From contig CAIMQW010000107.1 in assembly GCA_903843705.1 (NCBI GenBank), forward strand, positions 1 to 38,208: a DNA stretch of 38,208 nucleotides, in the 5' to 3' direction. How positions within the stretch are numbered: position 1 is the first letter of the stretch; every line of letters starts with the position of its first letter. The notes beneath the pieces were generated by a model. The model was not told the DNA's origin and did no database searches. It was given only the letters and a program-made list of their open reading frames with translations. The position numbers and the translations under genes were made by a program. Positions 31,896 through 38,208 of this stretch are shown here, one piece after another. This DNA is from an uncultured Holophagaceae bacterium. Lineage in GTDB: Bacteria; Acidobacteriota; Holophagae; Holophagales; Holophagaceae.

Positions 31896-33397
31896 GCCGC
31901 CGCGCCTTGAACCTCGTGAAGAACGGCCAGCCCGTGGCCCTGACCGAGCTTGCCCCGCTGTCCGTCGCCGACTTCCGGGAGGCCATCCTCGAGGCGGTGC
32001 AAGAGGGCGATCGCCTCGCCTGTCTCTGCGCCGATACCCAGCTCCGGCTCTTCGCTGTGCTGGCGGACGATGCGGGCAAGACCCTGCGTGTGGTCCGCAC
32101 CCAGCTCGACCAGCCCCGGTATCCGGCCCTGACGCCGGTCTGCCCCCAGGCCCACCTCTTCGAGCGGGAGCTGGCGGAGCAGTACGGCATCGTCCCCGAG
32201 GGGCATCCCTGGCTCAAGCCCGTGCGCTACCACCGGCCCTGGACGGGCGGGGAGCCCCAGCCGCTGCCCCTGCCCGGGGTGATGGACTTCTACCGAGTGG
32301 AGGGCGACGAGGTGCATGAGGTCGCCGTGGGCCCGGTGCATGCGGGCGTCATCGAACCTGGGCACTTCCGCTTCCAGTGCCACGGTGAAACGGTCTTCCA
32401 CCTGGAGATCGCTCTGGGCTACCAGCATCGCGGCGTGGAGCAGGCCCTGGAGGGTGGCCCCCATCCCCTCAGCCTCAAGCAGGCGGAGACCGCCGCCGGG
32501 GATACCAGCATCGCCCATGTCTGGGCCTACTGCCGGAACCTCGAAGGCTTGGCGGGGGTGCAGGTATCCGCGCGGGCCGAGCGGGTGCGCGGCCTGGCGC
32601 TAGAGCTGGAGCGCGCCGCGAACCACGTGGGGGACCTAGGCGCGCTCTCGGGAGATGTGGGCTTCCTGCCCACGGCCTCCTTCTGCGGCCGACTCCGGGG
32701 CGACTGGCTGAACCTGAGCGCCGAGGTCTGCGGCAGTCGCCTGGGCCGGAACTGGCTGCGGCCCGGCGGTCTCCAGCACGACCTGGATCACACCCTGGCG
32801 GAACGCCTTCTGCAGCGTCTGGAGCAGGCCTGGCTCGAGACCCAGGATGCGCTGGAGCTGCTGTGGGGCGCGGCCTCCGCCATGATCCGCTTCGAGGTGG
32901 CGGGACACCTGACGCCGGCCCAGGCCCGGGAGATCGGGCTGGTGGGGGTTCCGGCCCGGGCCTGTGGGATCTCCCTGGACGTGCGCCATGACCATCCCTT
33001 CGGCCCCTACCGGGACCATGCGGTGGTGCCGGTGCTGGCCGAGAGCGGCAACGTCCACAGCCGAGCCTGGGTCCGCTGGCGGGAACTCTCGGAATGCCAC
33101 CGCTACCTGGCCGCGGCCCTGACGGACCTGGGCCGCACGCCTTGCGATCCCCGGCCGAGACCCCTGCCGGGGCTGGCGGCAGACAGTCTCTGTGTCTCCC
33201 TCACTGAAGGCTGGCGCGGCGAAGTGCTGCACCTGGCCATCACGGATGCCGAGGGGCGCTTCGCCCGCTACAAGATCGTGGACCCCTCCTTCCACAACTG
33301 GTTCGGGTTGGCGCTGGCCCTGCGGGGCGAGCAGATCTCAGATTTCCCGCTCTGCAACAAGAGCTTCAACCTCTCCTACTGCGGCCACGACCTGTGA
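31892..33397 (+). CDS. Ehr-type large subunit: hydrogenase-4 large-subunit homologue without [NiFe] ligands
   Basis: A 501-aa peripheral subunit: NuoC-like domain at about 1-125, then a NuoD/HycE-like domain with VGPVHAGVIEPGHFRFQCHGE and ALGYQHRGVEQALE. HycE-type hydrogenases bind the nickel-iron centre with CGxC and a C-terminal CxxC. Here the first is AGDT (A202, T205) and the second is SYCG (S495, G498; a lone Cys497 sits between). So no [NiFe] site can form and hydrogenase activity is not expected. This defines Ehr complexes, known in Geobacter and others, with unknown reaction. Electron exchange would be with the adjacent small subunit's cluster, possibly at a quinone-like pocket. ATGA overlap with the gene before. 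Confidence 0.88.
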   Translation: MSRRALNLVKNGQPVALTELAPLSVADFREAILEAVQEGDRLACLCADTQLRLFAVLADDAGKTLRVVRTQLDQPRYPALTPVCPQAHLFERELAEQYGIVPEGHPWLKPVRYHRPWTGGEPQPLPLPGVMDFYRVEGDEVHEVAVGPVHAGVIEPGHFRFQCHGETVFHLEIALGYQHRGVEQALEGGPHPLSLKQAETAAGDTSIAHVWAYCRNLEGLAGVQVSARAERVRGLALELERAANHVGDLGALSGDVGFLPTASFCGRLRGDWLNLSAEVCGSRLGRNWLRPGGLQHDLDHTLAERLLQRLEQAWLETQDALELLWGAASAMIRFEVAGHLTPAQAREIGLVGVPARACGISLDVRHDHPFGPYRDHAVVPVLAESGNVHSRAWVRWRELSECHRYLAAALTDLGRTPCDPRPRPLPGLAADSLCVSLTEGWRGEVLHLAITDAEGRFARYKIVDPSFHNWFGLALALRGEQISDFPLCNKSFNLSYCGHDL

Positions 33398-33404
33398 GGA
33401 AGCC

Positions 33405-34175
33405 ATGATGCACATCCTGCTTTCCCGCTGGCGCCAGGGCCACCGCACCCTCCCCTATCCCAAGGAGCTGCCAGCCCTCCCGGCCCGCTTCCAGGGCCTG
33501 CCCAGGATCGCGGCGGCGAAGTGTCCGGAGGCCTGTCGGCTCTGCGCGGAGGCATGCCCGGTGGAGGCCATCGGCTTCGGCGCCGACGGACCCAGCCTGG
33601 ACCTGGGCCGCTGTGTCTTCTGCCCCGACTGTGTGGAGGCCTGCCCCGAAGGCGCCATCGCATTCACCGGGGACCACCGCCTGGCCACGAGTAGTCGCGA
33701 GGCCCTGGTTAGGACCGGGACCGATAGCTACGCCCGGGCCGAGGTCCTGGGTGAGGAGCTCAAGCGGGTGCTGGGGCGGTCCCTGAAGCTGCGGGTGGTG
33801 AGCGCGGGCGGCTGCAACGGCTGCGAGGTCGATGTGAACGTGCTGGGGACGGTTGCCTGGGATCTGGGGCGCTTTGGGATCCAATACGTGGCCTCGCCGC
33901 GGCACGCCGACGGCCTGCTCGTCACGGGGCCGGTCACCCGCAACATGGAGCTGGCCCTGCGGAAGACTTACGACGCGGTGCCCGGACCCAAGATCGTCAT
34001 TGCCGTGGGTGCCTGCGCCATCCAGGGCGGCCCATACTGCCACCGGGAGGAGCAGCTCGGCGGTGTCGCCAGTGTGCTGCCCGTGGACCTCTATATCCCC
34101 GGCTGTCCGCCGCATCCGCTGACCATCCTGGATGGGCTGCTGCGGCTGCTCGGGAAACTGAAAGAGCCCCGCTGA
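33405..34175 (+). CDS. Ehr-type small subunit: ferredoxin domain fused to NuoB/HycG-like domain
   Basis: A 256-aa iron-sulfur protein. Residues 36-85 are a two-cluster ferredoxin: C40, C44, C47, C51 and C70, C73, C76, C80 (each ending CP). The first set has three residues between its first two Cys where two are usual; the second is regular. Residues 120-250 are NuoB/HycG-like, with the proximal [4Fe-4S] ligands C137, C140 (GGCNGCE), C204 (GAC) and C234 (GCPPHP). In E. coli the two parts are separate proteins (HyfH and HyfI). It would pass electrons from a soluble donor to the large subunit. GAGGA lies 3-7 bases before the ATG; the stop lies in the loop of a terminator hairpin. Confidence 0.88.
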   Translation: MMHILLSRWRQGHRTLPYPKELPALPARFQGLPRIAAAKCPEACRLCAEACPVEAIGFGADGPSLDLGRCVFCPDCVEACPEGAIAFTGDHRLATSSREALVRTGTDSYARAEVLGEELKRVLGRSLKLRVVSAGGCNGCEVDVNVLGTVAWDLGRFGIQYVASPRHADGLLVTGPVTRNMELALRKTYDAVPGPKIVIAVGACAIQGGPYCHREEQLGGVASVLPVDLYIPGCPPHPLTILDGLLRLLGKLKEPR

Positions 34176-34191
34176 GGCAGGGCTCTTTCAG
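34158..34191. terminator. Terminator hairpin at end of Ehr operon
   Basis: Perfect 12-base stem CTGAAAGAGCCC (34158-34169) with GGGCTCTTTCAG (34180-34191), 10-base loop. The left arm codes the last residues of the small subunit. It stands between the convergent gdhA gene and the Ehr operon, and probably serves both. Confidence 0.8.
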
Positions 34192-34207
34192 TGCTGCAGG
34201 CTTAGCC

Positions 34208-35467
34208 TTAGGCGTAGAAGCCGCGGTACTTCATGGCCTGGGCCACCCGGTCGAGGGCCAGGATGTAGGCGCCGATACGGGGGTTGGTCTTGTACTTGTC
34301 GGTGGTGGCGAAAGTGGCCTGGAAGGCGTGGGTCATGTAGTCCACCAGCCGCTCATTGACCTCTCGCTCGCGCCAGTAGAAGCCCTGGCGGTTCTGCACC
34401 CACTCGAAGTAGCTCACCGTGACGCCACCGGCGTTGGCGAGGATGTCGGGTACCACCAGGATGCCGTTCTCCTGCAGGATGGGATCGGCCTCGGGCGCGG
34501 TGGGGCCATTGGCGCCCTCGACGATGATTTTGGCGCGGATCTTGGGCGCGTTGTCTTCGGTGATCTGGTTCTCCGTGGCGGCGGGCACCAGAATGTCCAC
34601 CTGATGGGTGAGCAGCGCGGCGGGATCCATGGCCTCGGCACCCTTGAAGCCGGTGACGGTCTTGGCCTCGGACACGTGCTTTAGCAGGGCGTGGATGTCG
34701 AGGCCGCGGTCGTTCTTGATGGCGCCCCTGGAGTCGCTGACGGCGACGATGCGGGCCCCGGCCTCGTGCAGGAGGCGGGTGGCTTGACTGCCCACGTTCC
34801 CGAAGCCCTGCACAGCGACGGTGGCTCCGGCCAGGGGCTTGCCCAGGCGCTGCATAGCCTCGCGGGCGGTGATGAGGACGCCGCGGCCGGTGGCCTCATT
34901 GCGGCCCAGGCTGCCGCCCAGGCTGAGGGGCTTGCCCGTCACGACCGCGTTCTCGGTGCGGCGGACGTGCATGTTGTAGGTGTCGAGCACCCAGGCCATG
35001 GTCTGCGCGTCCGTGCCCATGTCCTGGGCTGGCACGTCCCGGTCGGGGCCGATGATGTCCATAATCTCTGCGATGTAGCGGCGGGTGAGCCGCTCCTTCT
35101 CGCCCATGCTCAGGCGGTTGGGGTCGCAGACAATGCCCCCCTTGCCGCCACCGAAGGGCACGTCCACCACGGCGGTCTTCCAGGTCATCCAGGCGGCCAT
35201 GGCCTTCACTTCGTCCAGGGTGACGTTTATGTCGTAGCGGATACCGCCCTTGGCGGGTCCCCGGGTGAGGTTGTGCTGGACGCGGTAGCCGGTGAAGACC
35301 TCCCACTGGCCGTTGTCCATGAGGACTGGCAGGCTCACGATCATGGAGCGGGTGGGCGCCATGAACACCTTGAAGAGGGCGTCGTCCAGACCGTAGAGCT
35401 CAGAGGCTACGCGGAGGCTGGCCTGCATGGACTCGTAGGGGTTGATTGGGGCATGCGGCATGGCCAT
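34208..35467 (-). CDS. gdhA: Glutamate dehydrogenase (hexameric Glu/Leu/Phe/Val family)
   Basis: Interconverts 2-oxoglutarate plus ammonia and glutamate, with NAD(P)H. The 419-aa protein shows the substrate-binding GPAKGGIRYD, the catalytic Lys in VDVPFGGGKGGI, the Asp of PAQDMGTD, and the Rossmann motif QGFGNVGSQAT with an acidic end (VSDSRGA), then NAGGVTVSYFEWVQNRQGFYW. Length is normal. Two starts are possible: the ATG at 35467 (GGAG only 3 bases away) and the ATG at 35461 (GGAG 9 bases away, MPHAPINPYE); they differ by two residues. It follows rsfS by 6 bases, so it is probably read with the obgE-nadD-rsfS group. Glutamate from this enzyme also feeds the arginine pathway. Confidence 0.95.
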   Translation of the reverse strand: MAMPHAPINPYESMQASLRVASELYGLDDALFKVFMAPTRSMIVSLPVLMDNGQWEVFTGYRVQHNLTRGPAKGGIRYDINVTLDEVKAMAAWMTWKTAVVDVPFGGGKGGIVCDPNRLSMGEKERLTRRYIAEIMDIIGPDRDVPAQDMGTDAQTMAWVLDTYNMHVRRTENAVVTGKPLSLGGSLGRNEATGRGVLITAREAMQRLGKPLAGATVAVQGFGNVGSQATRLLHEAGARIVAVSDSRGAIKNDRGLDIHALLKHVSEAKTVTGFKGAEAMDPAALLTHQVDILVPAATENQITEDNAPKIRAKIIVEGANGPTAPEADPILQENGILVVPDILANAGGVTVSYFEWVQNRQGFYWREREVNERLVDYMTHAFQATFATTDKYKTNPRIGAYILALDRVAQAMKYRGFYA

Positions 35468-35473
35468 CGTCTC

Positions 35474-35830
35474 CTAGGGGTGGGTCTCAGCGGGCAGTTC
35501 CAGCTCTCGGCCTGCGCCCCACAGCCCTTCCAGGTTGTAGTGGCGGCGGGTCTCCTCGTCCATGACGTGGACGACCAGGTTGCCGTAGTCGAGGAGAACC
35601 CAGTTGCCATTCGCTTCGCCTTCGCGGGAGATGGGGCGCTCCCCGGTCTCCTTGAGGGCGTCCTCGACGGCCTCGGCGATGGCGCGGTTCTGGCGGTCGC
35701 TGCCGCCGCTCATGAAGGCGAAGGTGTCCGTAAAGCTGGCGATGGCCCCAACGTCCACGAGGCGGATCCGGGAAGCTTTCTTGGACCGGGCGGCCTCTAC
35801 GACGGTGGCGAGCCGGGAATCAAGGGTCAT
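35474..35830 (-). CDS. rsfS: Ribosome silencing factor
   Basis: A 118-aa RsfS/Iojap protein that binds ribosomal protein L14 and blocks subunit joining in starvation. Family marks are SRIRLVDVGAIASFTDTFAFMSGGSDRQNRAIAEAVEDAL and the closing GNWVLLDYGNLVVHVMDEETRRHYNLEGLW. It lies directly after nadD, an arrangement widespread in bacteria. Start at 35830 fits the family. Confidence 0.95.
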   Translation of the reverse strand: MTLDSRLATVVEAARSKKASRIRLVDVGAIASFTDTFAFMSGGSDRQNRAIAEAVEDALKETGERPISREGEANGNWVLLDYGNLVVHVMDEETRRHYNLEGLWGAGRELELPAETHP

Positions 35831-35847
35831 GCGGTCTCCAGAGCAGG

Positions 35848-36462
35848 CTAACGATACAGGTTTTCAGTGTGAATGGCGCGTAGAACTTGTGGGGGCAGAC
35901 CACCGGGGTCGTCCTGGGGCGCGGCTTGGAGCCGGCGGCGGAGATCCGTGGAGGCCAGGTCCAGGGCCGTGGCGGGCAGGGCCACGAACTCGCCTACCGC
36001 CCCGCTCCAGCGGTCCTTGACCGAGAGGCCCGGCAGCCCGGGTACTTCGAAGGGGGCTCCGGGACGCAGCGCCACGGCCGCAGAGGCCAGCTGGAAAACC
36101 CGTGCCACGCGACGCCACTCGGGCAGGCCCGGCAGCTGGTCGCTGCCCATGAGGAGGATCCACGCGTTTCCCGGTTCCCGGGCGCCCAGAGCTTCCAGGG
36201 TGTCCACGGTGTAGCTGGGGCCGCCGCGCTCGAGCTCCAGGGTCTCCACCCGGCAGCGCGGGTCGAAGCCCTCCAGGGCCTGGGCCAGCAGCCGCAGGCG
36301 GGCTTCGGGGGCCGGGCCGCCCGGATCCGGCTTGTGGGGGCTGAGGGCCGTGGGTACGAAGCGCAGCTCATCCAGTTCCAGGTGGTCGAGGGCAAGGCGG
36401 GCGAGCTTGAGGTGACCGTCATGCGGCGGATTGAAGGCTCCGCCGAGCAGTCCGACGCGCAC
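35848..36462 (-). CDS. nadD: Nicotinate-nucleotide adenylyltransferase
   Basis: Transfers AMP from ATP to nicotinate mononucleotide in NAD synthesis. The 204-aa protein has the nucleotidyl-transferase motif GGAFNPPHDGHL at residues 7-18, the SPHKPD loop, the GSDQLPGLPEW segment, and the C-terminal LASTDLRRRL (form of ISSTxIR). Start codon is GTG (VGLLGGAF follows) at 36462, sharing one base with the obgE stop (TAGTG), so translation is probably coupled. Confidence 0.95.
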   Translation of the reverse strand: MRVGLLGGAFNPPHDGHLKLARLALDHLELDELRFVPTALSPHKPDPGGPAPEARLRLLAQALEGFDPRCRVETLELERGGPSYTVDTLEALGAREPGNAWILLMGSDQLPGLPEWRRVARVFQLASAAVALRPGAPFEVPGLPGLSVKDRWSGAVGEFVALPATALDLASTDLRRRLQAAPQDDPGGLPPQVLRAIHTENLYR

Positions 36463-37529
36463 TACCGGCCCTGTCCCGTCGAGGCCCAGGTGTCCGGGTT
36501 CGGATCGATCGTGTAGCCGAGCCCGCCCTTCAGGGCCGCGTCCACGGCGAAGGTGAGCTCGCGGAGGCCTTCACCGGTGACCCCGGAGATGTAGATGGGC
36601 TGCTGGCCGCGCTCGGCACAGAGGGCCTCGAAGACCTCCCGGCGGCTGTCGTCCTGCAGGGCGTCAAGCTTGGTGCCGACCAGCCAGCGGGGCTTGGCAG
36701 CCAGTACGGGGCTGAAGCCGCTGACCTCGCCCTCGATGACCCGAACCGCCTCGGCGGGTTCGGTGACCGGGTCCGAGAGGTCCACCAGGTGCAGCAACAT
36801 GCGGGTGCGCTCGACGTGGCGCAGGAACTGGATGCCCAGGCCGGCCCCGCTCGCGGCGCCTTCGATGAGGCCCGGGATGTCGGCGATCACCCAGCTGTCG
36901 AGGATGTCACCGCCGAAGCGGTCCAGGCTGACCACGCCGAGCTGGGGCTCCAGGGTGGTGAAGGGATAGTCGGCGATCTTGGGGCGTGCAGCGCTGAGGC
37001 GGCTCACCAGTGTGCTCTTGCCGGCATTGGGATAGCCCACCAGGCCCACGTCCGCGATGAGCTTCAGCTCGAGGTCGAGGGTGCGCTCCTCACCGTCCTC
37101 GCCGGGCTGGTGATGGCGGGGGGTGCGGTTGGTGGAGCTCTTGAAGTTGGTGTTGCCGAGGCCGCCGCGGCCGCCCCGGGCCAGGCAGACGCTCAGGCCG
37201 TCCTCGAGCAGCTCGGCCAGGACCTCTCCGGAGTCGGCATCCTTCACCACGGTGCCCAGGGGCACCTCGAGCAGCACGTCGGGGCCGTCCTTGCCCTGGC
37301 GCATGCCGCCCTCGCCCTGGCGGCCGTTACCAGCGGCGAACTCCCGCTTGTGGCGGTAGGGGTTGAGGGTATTCAGGGCCCTGTTCGCCCGCAAGAAGAT
37401 GGAGCCACCCTTTCCCCCATCGCCCCCATCCGGCCCGCCCTCGGCGGCGAACTTCTCCCGCCGAAAGCTCATGGCACCGGGGCCGCCATGGCCGGCGGCG
37501 ATGCGGAGCTGGATGTGGTCAAGGAACAT
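36462..37529 (-). CDS. obgE: Obg GTPase
   Basis: Essential GTPase that assists large ribosomal subunit assembly and links to stringent response. The 355-aa protein has the glycine-rich Obg fold at residues 1-158 (GGPGAMSFRREKFAAEGGPDGGDGG), then the G domain: G1 GYPNAGKST, G2 YPFTTLEP, G3 DIPGLIEGA, G4 VGTKLDA (from the usual NKxD, here TKLD), G5 SGVTGEG. No long C-terminal extension. It follows the rplU-rpmA pair after a hairpin, as in many bacteria. Confidence 0.96.
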   Translation of the reverse strand: MFLDHIQLRIAAGHGGPGAMSFRREKFAAEGGPDGGDGGKGGSIFLRANRALNTLNPYRHKREFAAGNGRQGEGGMRQGKDGPDVLLEVPLGTVVKDADSGEVLAELLEDGLSVCLARGGRGGLGNTNFKSSTNRTPRHHQPGEDGEERTLDLELKLIADVGLVGYPNAGKSTLVSRLSAARPKIADYPFTTLEPQLGVVSLDRFGGDILDSWVIADIPGLIEGAASGAGLGIQFLRHVERTRMLLHLVDLSDPVTEPAEAVRVIEGEVSGFSPVLAAKPRWLVGTKLDALQDDSRREVFEALCAERGQQPIYISGVTGEGLRELTFAVDAALKGGLGYTIDPNPDTWASTGQGR

Positions 37530-37564
37530 GGGGGGCCTTCAGGCGATGGAGCGCAGGAATAAAC

Positions 37565-37591
37565 ACAGGCCGGGCTAGGCCCGGCCTGTGC
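37565..37591 (-). terminator. Hairpin terminator between rpmA and obgE
   Basis: Perfect 12-base stem CACAGGCCGGGC with GCCCGGCCTGTG and a 3-base loop. On the minus strand it is followed by TTTATT, a short U-tract. It should end most rplU-rpmA transcripts or reduce read-through into obgE. Confidence 0.75.
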
Positions 37592-37639
37592 GCGGGGTTT
37601 CAGAGGGCAGGCGCGTGGCGCGAGACCCCCGGAGGCCGG

Positions 37640-37900
37640 TCACTCTTCGACAGGATCGATGTGGATGAAGCGGCCGGAGCGGCCCTTGTCCTGGAAGCGG
37701 ACCTTGCCCAGGGTGAGGGCGAACAGGGTGTGGTCCTTGCCCATGCCGACGTTGATGCCAGCCTTGAACTTGGTGCCGCGCTGACGGACGAGGATGGAGC
37801 CGCCGGGGACGAGCTCGCCACCGAACTCCTTCACACCGAGACGCTGGGAGTGGGAATCGCGACCGTTGCGGCTTGAACCAACGCCTTTTTTATGTGCCAT
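37640..37900 (-). CDS. rpmA: 50S ribosomal protein L27
   Basis: An 86-aa component of the large ribosomal subunit near the peptidyl-transferase centre. It begins [29 protein letters not shown] and contains [15 protein letters not shown], the standard L27 sequence. No N-terminal cleavable extension, unlike Firmicutes. An AGG lies 7-9 bases before the ATG. Confidence 0.97.
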   Translation of the reverse strand: MAHKKGVGSSRNGRDSHSQRLGVKEFGGELVPGGSILVRQRGTKFKAGINVGMGKDHTLFALTLGKVRFQDKGRSGRFIHIDPVEE

Positions 37901-37954
37901 GGGAATACCTCTTCAGCTTGAATGTCTAGTTGGTCAACAGGATGCTTTTCGTAT

Positions 37955-37983
37955 CTAGTTTTTTCGCGAGGCAAAAAAACTAG
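37955..37983. repeat. AT-rich hairpin containing the rplU stop codon
   Basis: Perfect 10-base stem CTAGTTTTTT (37955-37964) with AAAAAACTAG (37974-37983) around a 9-base GC-rich loop. On the minus strand it begins with the rplU stop TAG and lies between rplU and rpmA. Low-GC stem, so weak; may be a processing or translational-coupling element. Confidence 0.5.
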
Positions 37984-38208
37984 GCCTTGATCGCCTTGAT
38001 GCGGACTTCGGTGAAGTTCTGGCGATGGCCCTGAGTGCGCTGGTAGGTGGTGGTCTTCTTCTTCTTAAAGATGATGACCTTCTTGGCGCGGTCATGGGTG
38101 ATGACCTCGGCCTCGACCGTGGCGCCGGCGACGGTGGGCTGACCCACCTTCAGGTCCCCGTCGTTGTCGATGAGCAGCACCTGGTCAAAGGTGAACAGCT
38201 GCTTGGGA
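37980..38208 (-). CDS. rplU: 50S ribosomal protein L21 (partial, N-terminus beyond window)
   Basis: C-terminal 75 residues of L21: KQLFTFDQVLLIDNDGDLKVGQPTVAG, then KKVIIFKKKKTTTYQRTQGHRQNFTEVRIKAI. The KxxxYxRxxGHRQ motif is the family hallmark. The frame stays open to the right edge, so the start lies outside. First gene of the rplU-rpmA-obgE order. Confidence 0.96.
   Translation of the reverse strand, partial: PKQLFTFDQVLLIDNDGDLKVGQPTVAGATVEAEVITHDRAKKVIIFKKKKTTTYQRTQGHRQNFTEVRIKAIKA

Noticed and set aside
31892-33397. True hydrogenase 4 / formate hydrogenlyase
   Set aside because: All four nickel-iron ligands are missing and no formate dehydrogenase or maturation genes are nearby.
34691-35851. 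386-aa open frame antisense to gdhA and rsfS
   Set aside because: His/Gly/Ala/Val-rich shadow across two well-supported genes.
1-38208. Mobile elements, CRISPR arrays, tRNA or rRNA genes
   Set aside because: No transposase, integrase, regularly spaced repeats, cloverleaf or rRNA sequence was seen on either strand.

Overview
This is a GC-rich, gene-dense stretch of chromosome from a Gram-negative bacterium. Evidence for a Gram-negative envelope is a signal-peptide protein ending in a C-terminal Phe typical of outer-membrane barrels, an EnvC-like septal factor and a PilC-type pilus/secretion protein. The mix of a Bacteroidetes-style arginine pathway, an Ehr-type complex and very high GC would suit Acidobacteriota, class Holophagae (Geothrix/Holophaga), but that placement is inference from gene content only. 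No tRNA, rRNA, CRISPR array, prophage or insertion sequence is visible, and no gap between genes exceeds 300 bases.

Layout. 1-9.6 kb is general metabolism: serA (partial, minus), a secreted Cache-domain protein, a dicarboxylate/glutamate symporter, lpd, a ROK sugar kinase, an unrecognised protein, a DUF2238 membrane protein, an atypical SDR and an M20 dipeptidase. 9.6-19.2 kb is a minus-strand arginine operon, argD-argF'-argB-argE'-argH-argG-(P-loop protein)-argC, with argR divergent from argD across an AT-rich control region full of palindromes. 19.2-24.9 kb holds an unknown membrane protein, an EnvC-like degenerate M23 protein, a PilC/GspF protein and a large predicted outer-membrane protein. 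24.9-34.2 kb is a seven-gene plus-strand operon for a membrane complex related to hydrogenase 4 and complex I. 34.2-38.2 kb is gdhA, rsfS, nadD, obgE, rpmA and partial rplU on the minus strand.

How the genes work together. The arginine operon encodes every step from N-acylglutamate to arginine, but has no recognisable enzyme for the first step (no ArgA, ArgJ or GNAT domain, alone or fused). The transcarbamylase is of the N-acylornithine type and has Ala at the residue that separates N-acetyl- from N-succinylornithine enzymes, which predicts an N-succinyl pathway. The only unassigned gene in the operon is a 353-aa P-loop protein. It is therefore a candidate for the missing N-acylglutamate synthase or ligase. 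This is the most interesting hypothesis in the window.

The 24.9-34.2 kb operon has three antiporter-like subunits, an ND1-like subunit, a HyfE-like subunit, a fused ferredoxin/NuoB-like small subunit, and a large subunit that has lost all four [NiFe]-ligating cysteines. It is best read as an Ehr (energy-converting hydrogenase-related) complex: an ion-pumping redox module whose reaction is unknown.
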